From: Linanthus parryae
Lineage: Eukaryota; Streptophyta; Magnoliopsida; Ericales; Polemoniaceae
Assembly: GCA_023055425.1 (NCBI GenBank)
Contig: JALGPY010000002.1
Location: 118,804,088-118,868,087 of the forward strand
Length of the DNA stretch: 64,000 bases
Direction of reading: 5' to 3'
Made by a program: the position numbers and the translations under genes. How positions within the stretch are numbered: position 1 is the stretch's first letter; the number at the start of each line of letters is the position of its first letter. Below, piece by piece: positions 46,850 to 57,300 of the stretch. The notes below the pieces were generated by a model that saw only the letters and a program-made list of their open reading frames with translations, searched no databases and was not told the origin of the DNA.

Positions 46850-48240
46850 TGTTAGGTCAAGCGATTGCTGCTATTGGTGCTTTTGTTTGGCCGCCAGATT
46901 CGGGGTCCGAATCACTCAAGTAGCAGCTGCCTTTTTTTTTCTTTTTTTTTTCAACAAACAGTACTTTAGTAGTAATAAATAGTAGGGAGATTGTTAAGTA
47001 ATGTATTGCGCAGCCCAGGCGGTTACCCCACAAGTTGTGTCAATCCCGCATCCTGGGTTCGAGTCTCAAGCACAGCGTTTTTTTTGTTTTTTCCTTTTTT
47101 TTCGACAGAACATAATCATTAAAAGAAATAAAATGCGTAGATTTATTGCAAGTGGGCGTCTGACCAGATGGTCGCGCGCGGATGCATACTGCCGTTAGGG
47201 GTGTTCAAAACCCCGAGCGACCCGTCCAAACCGGCCGGTCCAAGCCGAACCTACCCGATATATAAAAAGGATTGTGTTAAACGATTGATTTTGGGTTCAC
47301 AAAATTTCTACCCGCCCATTATCGATTGATTATGGGTATCAAAATAATTTGGCCGTTTAGCCCCAAATCGCCCCGCCCAACATAAAAGATGATTTTTTTA
47401 TATAATTGTAACTATAAAGTTCCAATCCAACATATTTATCATGATAACCATTTACATAATGATTTAATATAACTTAATAATATGTGATCGCAGTAGTGAT
47501 ATTTTTGTGCACAAAAAAATCATTTATAAGTCTTTCATCATATTGACATATAATATGCAAATCAACCTTAAACATCTAGCTATTTCATTTTCTGAAGTCG
47601 TCAGATACCTCAGAATGTCCCATGAACATTAAAATTAGACCGCTTAAAATAAATTTATTATTCTAGTAGACATTATTTTGAATATTATCTAAGCGATTAA
47701 GACTTTTTAACCAATGATCATTCATCGCGTGCTGTATGTTATATATTTTCTTGATAAATACCCGCCAAAACCGAGAGCCGACCCGAAATAGTCGGTTAGG
47801 TTTGAGTTTAGCGATTACTTGGGTAGGTTTGGGTAGCAATTTTTTCAACCCGATGTGGTTGGGTTGGGGGAGAAATTTAGATTTTACCCGTCCGAACCGC
47901 CCCGCGAACACCCCTAACTGCCGTTAAGGCAGCTTGCCTGGGTTCGAACCTCATGTCGAGCAATTTTTTTTTCTCCGACTAATCAGTAAAGTAGAAAAAA
48001 AAATTAAATATACCCAAAGGTGGTGGTGGACCAGATGGTCACACACAGCTGCATAAGGTGTTTGTAAACCTTTGTTCTTGGGTTCGAATCTGCTAGGCAA
48101 CAACTTTTTTTTTCGAATTTTGCCAGTAAACATTTTATTTGGTCACTCTCTAGATCTAATTGTAGATCGAGGTCCAGGGCTTGAGCAATTTTTTTTTTTT
48201 TTCATAAACCCATAGCATAGACCAATTTTTTTTTCCGATA
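46850..48240 (+). repeat. Tandem array of tRNA-like, oligo(T)-ended modules in the Copia C leader
   Basis: At least four modules follow one another on the + strand, each with a B-box-like word and then a T run. B-box-like words are GGTCCGAATCA (46904), GGTTCGAGTCT (47056), GGTTCGAACCT (47941) and GGTTCGAATCT (48081). T runs of 8 or more lie at about 46932, 47078, 47964 and 48105; two weaker modules end in T runs near 48189 and 48225. A-box-like words precede three of them: CAGCCCAGGCGG (47011), CTGACCAGATGG (47160) and TGGACCAGATGG (48027). Text after each T run is also related (CGA, then a CAGTAAA-like word). Module 3 is split by a hAT MITE. None folds into a proper tRNA by eye, so they are not called as tRNA genes. 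Confidence 0.6.
47196..47916. mobile_element. hAT-type MITE (721 bp) in the Copia C leader
   Basis: Left end TAGGGGTGTTCAAAACC; the right end read backwards gives TAGGGGTGTTCGCGGGG (first 11 identical). A perfect 8-bp duplication ACTGCCGT flanks it (47188-47195 and 47917-47924). The interior is AT-rich and non-coding; open frames at 47663-47927 follow from the inverted ends. Confidence 0.92.
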
Positions 48241-48444
48241 TAAGTAAGAAATCATAAAAAAAATTAAAGATACGATGTTTTGTTGATTTGAATCAACTTT
48301 GAAACAAGCAAGACATGAGACAATCAAAATCGAAAATTAAGTTTTTCGTTTGATCATCTTCTTCTTGACAGTATAAAATAAGTAAATAATTTGTACCTTT
48401 GTCTTTTGATCTTCTCTTGCGGTACAGCGAAAGTGCTGATGACG

Positions 48445-48631
48445 TGTTATGAGCTGAGAGAGAATAGATGGAGACAATGTATGGAGGAATATCAAAAGCA
48501 GTTTTATTCTCTACCAAAGCACTATTTATATAGAGTGTGGGAGCCAATAATAATCCTCTAAGAATTAATCATAATCTACTAGGAGTCAATCATAATCTAC
48601 TAGGGAATATTCATTATAATATTCCATAACA
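48445..48631 (-). repeat. 5' LTR of Copia C
   Basis: 187 bp, TGTTATGAGCTG to ATTCCATAACA on the + strand. The adjacent leader on the - strand reads CGTCATCAGCACTTTCGCTG. This is not the standard initiator-Met primer site, so the primer is uncertain. Confidence 0.9.
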
Positions 48632-49145
48632 GGTTTACCTAACTTATAATTTTTCAACCGTTAGATTAAATCAACCCCATCCCCGCCATTAGATCTCACC
48701 TACTTATTACATCTCTAACTACCCACTCTCTTTGGACATCCCTAACTACCCACTCTCCTTGGACATCCCTAAGTACCCACTCTCCTTGGACATCCCTAAC
48801 TAATAGGAGAGAGGTTCTTCTCAACTACATGCATGGTTTAACAAACTTTTGAATTTTCAGCTGTTAGATTAAATCAACCCCATCCCCACCATTAGATCTC
48901 ACATACTTATTTACATTTCTGACTACCCGCTCTCTTTGGACATCCCTAACTACCCACTCTCCTTGGACATCCATAACTAATAGGAGAGAGGTTTTTCTCA
49001 GGAAATTGTTCTTTTTTTTTTTTTTTACCACATTTGTATATATAATTTTTGGATAACACCTCTAAATTAATTCAAAAAAAACATCTCTAAATTAAAAAAC
49101 TATCCAATTTAAGGATAGTGCCCTCGGACACGGGTAATACTCTAG
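48632..49145. repeat. Right part of the Helitron-like element
   Basis: It resumes the third tandem unit after the GGTTT duplication, adds a fourth unit from about 48829, then a unique AT-rich end with a T run at about 49011-49025, and the terminal CTAG at 49142-49145. Confidence 0.75.
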
Positions 49146-49260
49146 TTTGCAATAAAGTAGGACATGTTATGTCAAACTCTCGAAACTTTCTCAGAGTGAT
49201 GTGTGATGTGGAAACTCCTCCTAGCTATCGTTGGATCAGGGACGCATCAGTGGTTTGAAC
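49146..49260 (+). pseudogene. Sirevirus-like Copia gag remnant, second part
   Basis: The + strand frame starting in the T run reads a Cys-Asn-Lys-Val-Gly-His segment and then SRNFLRVMCDVETPPSYRWI. This completes a zinc knuckle whose first Cys lies just left of the Helitron at 41273-41275. It supports one original gag gene split by the insertion. Confidence 0.6.
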
Positions 49261-51368
49261 TCCTTCACAAATCAGAGCTGTGAAGAGGTCTCCCCCATAG
49301 CATTTTATGTGTTTTCATTGCTTAAAAATTGCTTGAAAGAATGTATTTCTTTTTGTTTTGTTGTTGCGGCATTTGTCAAAGGGCGAGGTAGTTTTCTTTT
49401 TGTAGAAAGTTAACTTATGTTGTTGTTATGTTCTTTTTTTTAAAAAAAAATGAGCTTAGCATGTTTACATGTTTTAAAGAGTTCTTATCTTACACTGATG
49501 TGTTTGTGTTGGTGCATGTGATGTTGTGGGAAATGTGATGTTCTAAGTTCGAGACACTTGTGCAACACTGTTGTGAAATTGATTCTTCTTTCAGGCGTCG
49601 TCTCTTTCACACTAGTCTTAAGTGGATTGACTCACTATGAGATTTACATATTTCACAAACATATTTTCACTAGTTATTTTTGCTGAGATATTTCCTAGTA
49701 TCAAAACTCTCTAATTGCATCCCCATTTGCATAATACTACTCGATGCGAAACTGGTAAAAGACATCATTCACAAGATTAACATACTCAGACGTCATTCTC
49801 TCACACTACGTGGTGTTTTTTTTTTTTTTTTTTGAATTGTGTCAACGTGGTGTTTTTGGATCATACACGATGTGCACTTTATGAAAATGCATCAACGGCT
49901 TTTAATCCCGTGACGAAATTTCGTTCCCGGTTTGACATTTATGTATGATGCAAATGGGGGAAGCAATTAGCGAGTTTTAGAATCGCAAGTTGCAATGTGA
50001 TAGTTTCGTCAAATTAGGGTATGCAGTAAGCAATTAAGCCTAAAAGATTACAGTCAGGCTATTTGGGGCCTGAGATCTGTAAGCCCCAATCGAAAAGACT
50101 GCATCCTTTATTTCTTATGGGGTAAGGGATTTGCCGGGGATTTAGGAACATGATTGATGGCCTCCTAAATCAATCTGGATCTTGGTTTCTAACCTCAGTG
50201 ACCTTTCTGATCTCCTCTCAGGCCATTCCGAATCAACTTTCCTGAAAGCCTTTGATGTTTCCGCTGAGGATATAGAGGCATGGAAAGGATGGAAGCTACT
50301 AACTCCTAGACTAAATGTTCAGGACTTTCAAGTGTCCTATGTATCCTAAAAGCTGTTGTAACCTTAGGATGTGTTTCTAACTCAAAGTTATAGGTAAATT
50401 CCACCTCATATGTAAGTTTCGAGTAATGGTCCATCCAGGTTGAGAGTTTCTGCTGATTTTCGACCACCATTATCTTATTAATTTGCAATAATTGTCTTCT
50501 GCTGATTTCGACCACCATTATTTATTTTATCAATTTCCCGTAATTGTCAATTAGCCTTTTATTACATTTCCTTCTTCGACGTGCTTACGTCTTTATTATC
50601 TTCAAGGATCCGGAGTCCATATATGAGTGTGATTGCGGCTGCTACTCATGTGATAATTCCTATAATTTCACATTAATGGTCCTTTCAATCTTCCATGGAC
50701 TACCTTCATGACTTCATTGTAGCTAACCACAAAGCATACATCAGGAACCTGCTCTGCTATCTATCATGTCTATTCCTGTGTTTTTCATGGAGTCCCTCTT
50801 GTTTTCCTTTTTAATCAGAAGTATAGACAACTATTAACATAATTTAATGGATGACAGGCACTAAATAGAAAGTGGATAGAAAGTGGATGTACAAATCATC
50901 GTATGTTTGCTGCCAATGCCATATGAGGGAAAGCCCAAGGAGCTTCCATTCTGTAACAAACTGAAGCATGCAATGCAATAACAAGAAAAGCAATCACACT
51001 GGACTGCAAAGAGCGGGTGTCGTCGCCATATTTCACCTTGTTTTTAAACATGTCGTAGACATTGTATGCTAGAATCCATCCAGTGGGGGCATAAACTTTG
51101 GCCGCAAAATCGAGATTCCTTCCTTGGTCAAAAGAACATATCTAGCATATCCAACTTGCACAAGAACCCTACTACCTTGTCCAATACAACTAACCAGACA
51201 ACAAGTCAACTTCGCAACAGCATCATATTACCAAGCCCTTGCCAGTCTAGTTCACATTATAATTACCAAGAAGAGTCTACAATAAGTTATAAGTCAGCTA
51301 ACATAAAGTTCAACAATAGATTATTCAATGAGTCTTTAAACTAATATTTCACGACTACTGCTGACAAG
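49261..51368. other. Intergenic stretch between the Copia remnant and the DRM gene
   Basis: No domain or element end was recognised. A T run lies at about 49817-49833. The words 'ctgctgatttcgaccaccat' and 'ctgctgattttcgaccaccat' repeat near 50450 and 50499. The last few hundred bases before 51369 should include the DRM 3' UTR, which is transcribed leftward. Confidence 0.5.
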
Positions 51369-54300
51369 TTAAATTTGCTTCCCCATAATACACCGGACGA
51401 GGTCTAGGATACGAAAATAATCATAGAAGAGGGAAGACTCTTTACCCTCCAACCCGTCCCTGTGGTGGCGGTTACTTCCTGCAAGGTTATTGCATGGGCT
51501 TCCACCAACAACAAGATCAAAACCACCATATGAAGATATAATCTGCTCCAGACGATCACCGTTTAGTTGTTGAACATCATCAAAGTGAATCAGCTTCCCC
51601 TTTTGGTTAGTTTGTTCCCACCAACTCTGGACAATGTTTCTGTTGACTTCAGATTTCTCAACCGATACAACAATCTTCAAAGGGATACCGAGTCGGTGAA
51701 GGGCAACCTCCGCACCACCAATCCCCGAGAAAAGTGACAGCATGTTGATCCCTCCTGGAAACATGTCCCTCAAAACAGAGAGATGGTAGGCAACTGTGTC
51801 AACCTGAAAATGACAGGTTTCCCACAAAATAAATTACTATAATATTTTAAGGTCATTGTGAAAAACAGAAGAAAGAAGAGAAATTGCACCTGGAATGAAT
51901 TGCCGAGGGATTTGTATCTATCTGTCCTACTAATACCCCCTCCTCTAGTATGGTTTCTAGGGAACCCTAATAGCATTTCCACCTCATCGCACTCGAGAGG
52001 TGCAACTTTGTTCCGTCCCACCCAGACGAGATTCCATTTCCGGCACTCATCGAGTACATATTTTTGCACCCTCAGAGGCGGCTCACCATCCCCCCAATCT
52101 TCAAGAGACTTGCGTATTCTCTCAGTTAGTTTTGCACTCCCAATGCAAGTCTGCAGGCAATTCAACTTTGTCCGTGTATCCCATGAGGGCCACCATCTCT
52201 TTGTCATGGGCAATGCTTCATGAATTGTGCGAGGAGGAAGCGGAAGGAGAGGAAATCTATTTTCAATTGGAAGATTGTGGACATACCCTCGTTTCCTTGC
52301 TGCAGCGCAAAAATACTTCGAATCGACGAATTCCGGCTCAACGTCATACAAGAATCTTTTGATAGTGTCCCAAACTCCTTTGGGAGCCAGTGCAACATTC
52401 TCATAATAGAAGTAAGGAGGCCCAATGGCAGCCTCAGGAAGAGGCCTAAATCTAATACTCGGTTCTGAAGGGACTCCAAAACCAATCATGGGGTTGGGGA
52501 GGCGAAGCATTTCACCATCTTCACCTCCCAACATCCTTGGTCTTTTCCTCTTCAACATTTCACTCTCGTAAAGTCGTTTCTTGAGCTTTGGCTGCACACA
52601 CCAGAGAAAAGTAATTCATAAACCTTCAAGAAACAAGTACAAGCCTGATGTAATGCATTATCCATAAGTCAAACAAACATATATGTTAAAACCTTTTGTT
52701 CAGATACTCCATCAAAATAGATATCTGCTGCCCTCGCCATCTGAGCAGCACACATGAAATCTGATAGTTCATCAATTGAGGCATGTGGACCTGCAGGATT
52801 CAGAGATATTAGCTATGTAGCACGGAAACGGGGACGGGACAAAGAACCAGACAAATCGAAGACACCGAAACAGAAAATTTCAGAAAATGGGGAGACGATA
52901 CGCCAAACACAATACTCATAAATTATAGTAGAGACGAGCCTGGAATACAATAACTAAGACCAATCTAAGAAGAAAAAGAAGAGAGAATAGAAAGAAGAAG
53001 ATTCCGAAACAAACGCGATAAAGAAACATATACATAATAAACATGTGGAAGTACTCGAGAAATCGGAAGTCTTCAAAGTCTTAGAGGTCGTCTCGAGGTA
53101 CTGAAAGTCTCCAAACCGTTTTCTCTCAGTTGATGTATGCGCGGCGAGGATTTTAGATTGGGGTTGATAGGATTAGTAGTAACATCATACTGTATTTTCT
53201 CAGTTGATGTATGCACGTCCTTAAACTCCTTGAAAAGTCCATCCAACGCTCGTTTTGGAATGGAAGGAGTATGTTTGACACCATCGTCCATCCCTACGTA
53301 CAATTGACTTTAGATATCTAAAATGATCCTTCTCGGCGCTTATTGACCACCAATTACTAGCATCTCCTATACACATGAAATTCTGAAGTGCTACAAAGGA
53401 GCACCACGTGATGCTTTGTTCCAACGAATATGTGCCAACAACTCAAAAGTGGTACGCTCCGCTGGTGATTCTTCAAAATTGCAAAAGTGATAAGAAGTCA
53501 CATATGAACTTGGTCGTAAAAAAACTTCCTTTAGTTGTGTTTTGGAAAAGCTATTAAGCATCTTCTGGAAAATGAGACAGATGACGAAGAGAAATCTTAA
53601 CATTCCATGACTCGAATAGTTCTTCACCTCAGACTCTAAAGAATGGGTCTTGCTGCCTATGAAGCCAACATCCTACTTAGATGAGTTATCTCTTTATCGA
53701 TCCTCTCTTCATTTCTACTTTCATATTAAAGGAACCCCAACTTATATTCAATGGTTTCTGTGTTGGTTTCTATGTTCTCTTTCCAAATTTAAACCATCAT
53801 ACGCAGCACCGAACCAACTTCTTAAATCTAAGCATTTGTTCCAGTGTATGTAGCACTGAAACGAGAACGTGGACTAGACGAAACAGTGACGGGAACGCCG
53901 GTATGGGGGGGGGGGGGGGGGGGGGGCAGCATACACACACACACATACAAACTTATTTTAACATAAATGATACCTAAATACACACTAATAAATTATTAGA
54001 CGAAATTGATAGACAATAATTAGGATGAATACAAAATTAAGATCAGTTCAAGGAAAACACGTTTACGCAATAAATATGTGGAGGAACTTGAGAAATTGGA
54101 GGTACTCGAAGTCTCAATTTTGTCTGAAAGTCTTAAAGTATCCAAATTGTTTTATCCCGTTGAAGTATAAACAACTAGGTTATAGATTGGGAGTCGAGGA
54201 TCTTGATAGGATTACTAATATACATCATATTTTACAAGTAACATCCTTATCTTTTTTAAGTTATTAAAAGACACCCGAGTTGTATTTTTAACCAGGGAAG

Positions 54301-57300
54301 TTTCCAAAACATTTCAAAAAGGGGGAACGCGGCTCCAGGAGGTTCCTCATAAACCGCGGACTCATTACTTTTTCCGGAACGCCATGTGCATTCAGGGAGC
54401 GTTCCGGAGTTTGGGACGTTCCCGGAACGGGGATGTCACCCTACATGGATGTCACACCAAAAACAATTTTATTTAGTTTATTATCCCTTGGGTTTTCCAT
54501 AAATTTGACTTGTTCAATTATATTATATACCTAAATAAAATTGTTTTTGGGAACAAGTATAATGGATTATGAGAAATTACAGTATTTTTATTAAAAGTCG
54601 GGTAATATAGCATAGGACGTAATATATATCAATAATAGAAGTAAAAGTATTAGTCTTTGTGAAGGAAAGTTAGACCTGAAAGACTAAACGCATGTGTCCA
54701 CACCTACTGCTAACGGCACCATTTTGCTCAAGAAATGCATTAAGCCATTCTTCGCAGGGATTCAGTGATTACTGATCCACTACGTCAACTATTTCTAGAG
54801 CACAGTTTCTCCAATGAAACATTAAAAGAAGAAAGACAGTGTAAGAGAAGTCAAAGAGAAAGAGACTAAGACAGTCGAGGACAAGTGCAACCAAATAGAC
54901 TTGCATGCATCCTTTACTTGAGAGTTCTCTAACTCAACTTTTCTTTAAGCACTAAGCATAACAATATAGGGTATCTTTCAACTGCTAAATGATACCTATC
55001 CAATACAAGCAAGAACCCCATGTTAGGAGATTAAGCACCGCGAGATAGGAGCACCATAGTATGATTTGGGACACCCATTTACCCAAAAGGTCAACCTTAT
55101 GAGTTAGGGCCCAAATCATACTATATTAACCTTAGACATCCTGCCCACCATCCCAATGCGGGACAATCCGCTCACACATGATACCCAACAATCTGCCCCT
55201 TCATGTGAGCCCTTCAACATGCTCCTCCTCGCTCAGAAGCATTTTCCGAATTTCTTGGAATCACCTTGTGATAGTGCACCGGACCACCATCTGTCTGATG
55301 GTATGCAGGAACACGAGGTCTACCATTCAAGGAAGACTCATCCGTGAGATCACCACACATCTCGCCATTCGATTTACCACGGCATCATGCACAAAACAGG
55401 CTCTTATACCACTTGTTAAGCACCGCGAGATAGGAGCACCATAGTATGATCTGGGACACCCACTTACCCAAAAGTTCAACCTTATGAGTTAGGGACCAAA
55501 TCATACTATATTAACCTTAGACATCCTGCCAACCATCCCGATGTGGGACCATCCGCTCACACATGATACCCAACAACCCACAAAATTAAAATACTCATAG
55601 GGTCGCCAACAGTTTGTATTAGTCAAAAGAATAAGGACTTGGCACAATTCACATCGCCACACAAAACTACCTCCACTTTTTTCCAGTCCCATCTACAAAT
55701 TAACAAATCTAGCACAAAGACTAGAATAGATTAGCGATTATTTGCTAGAGCATATTTAATCCGGTTGCTCAAGCTCTCGCTCCCTCTCTTTCTCCCTCTA
55801 GATTCTACTTATCAAGAAAGAATATTGCATTATTGATAACACGTCATAAAGCTGCAGGGAGTGTCATTTTCTTGCCTTTGTAATGAAATTGTCACATACC
55901 AATTTACCGTCTACCAACCAAACCATTTTCTCTATCTTTTTTGGCCTATCACAAGCCACCAACAACCTTCTTAATAGTACAACGCCACCATCAAATAATA
56001 ACCTCACAATAATCATCACAGCCATAGCAACCGCCAGTACACTCCCAACAACTATTTAAACGTCATTGAACCCGGCTTCTTCTCCATAATACCTTCTCAA
56101 CAACTTATGGGGTGTCAATACCAAACAGCATATTCAGGGGGGGAACATTTTGTGGAAGATCTTGGCTTCCTCAAAGAATGGTGTCTTTATAGGCAAAAAA
56201 GAAATATAGAGTAAAGATGGCTTGGAAATTAATTCCATTTGCCATTTGCTCCAAGGGTGAAAAGAATGACATTTCAACCAAACTCATCATTTCAGTATGC
56301 CATGTACACCCTCCAGTCATGTAGTGCCAGGCTTGAATGGCTAACTTTTATGGATAATTCTTTCTACAAAAACTCGTTGCCATTGACTCTTGGAAAGGAG
56401 CAAAAAAACCTTCCAAGGTAATTAAGGAACCACCCATGGACTTGGAAATTACAGGTGCAAGGAAGAGGAGGCATTGAGTAAGCCACGTTGTGTCTAAATT
56501 GTGCCACAAAATGCAATGTGGAAAGAGAAAGGGTAAGGCTTGTGGTTCTTCCCTTGGGGGTAAATAATTCTGGGCTGCTAGTTTGAGGTGGAAAAGTGAA
56601 ATTAAGCAATTAACTAAAAAGCCATATCAAGCAACAGAAACTAACAATCCCCTACATATTCAAAAGCAATAGACCTGAAGACACGTTTCAGTGCCATGCA
56701 ATCCAACAACCGCACTTCCTTCGCCTCAACAAGTCTCAACTTTTCCTTCAAAAGGATTCATAGATGACCCGATCCTCTAAAACTCCCAAAAATGGGGGAA
56801 AAGTGAACAGAACAATGGGGGAAAACATAAGGAATGGAGGAATAAAATGTTTTAATGAAATAAAAATTCATCCAAATCCTGGCTAATCCAGTTGACCAAA
56901 CATGCTTATAGGGTAATTAGAACTAGATACAATAATAAGTGGGATGAAAGAAAACATGCATGAAATATAGTGTCAAATTTGACCTACAATATATCTAAGA
57001 GGCTATGGAAATAGACACAGTGCCATATCGACACACCGATGGACATGCACAAGGATATTAATAAGCTTGTCAAATATACTGGAGTAATACTTAAGTGTGT
57101 GCACGCACGCACACACACACTTGTTATCATATTCCATAAACTCAACTTCACCATCCTACCATGCCTTTCGCATATGATAGTAAGAATATCATTCATGCTT
57201 AATTATGTAAAGCATATAAGAAGAATACAAAGTTAAGTGGTATATAATTGACCGAGAGGTGTATCTCTCGAGTATCCAAAAAGTGTCATGTTTAATAGGA

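Larger units (their letters stand above)
41702..48631 (-). mobile_element. Ty1/Copia element C, nested in the Helitron-like element
   Basis: LTRs of 187 bp (41702-41888 and 48445-48631) start TGTTATG and end CATAACA. A perfect GGTTT duplication flanks the element (41697-41701 and 48632-48636). By my count the LTRs differ at 7 of 187 sites, so it is younger than Copia A (14 of 145). Gag-pol runs on the - strand in many broken frames. A purine-rich word (GAGGGGGAGATG on the - strand) lies near 41993-42004. The 1.8-kb leader (46640-48444) holds tRNA-like modules and a hAT insertion. Confidence 0.92.
41281..49145 (+). mobile_element. Helitron-like element containing a nested Copia
   Basis: It begins TCTATATTATGAATAAGC and ends ACACGGGTAATACTCTAG. 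A short GC-rich stem candidate (GCCCTCGGACACGGG) lies just before the CTAG end, the pattern of Helitron termini. There is no target duplication. Joining 41280 to 49146 restores an in-frame CX2CX3GH zinc-knuckle start of the host gag, showing both boundaries directly. Without the nested Copia it is about 930 bp, non-coding, and made mostly of four 195-200 bp tandem units. One point against: the flanks are T and T rather than the usual A and T. Confidence 0.7.

Noticed and set aside
47004..47080. A true tRNA gene
   Set aside because: A and B boxes and spacing look right, but I could not pair a 7-bp acceptor stem or a clear anticodon arm; called tRNA-like only.
52204..52485. Extra open frames on both strands of the DRM fourth recognised exon
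   Set aside because: They lie across the large catalytic-domain exon, whose own frame matches the DRM family throughout.
53391..53627. A possible protein-coding exon in the DRM intron
   Set aside because: The 78-residue frame has no family I recognise, no clear splice sites, and lies inside a duplicated repeat region.
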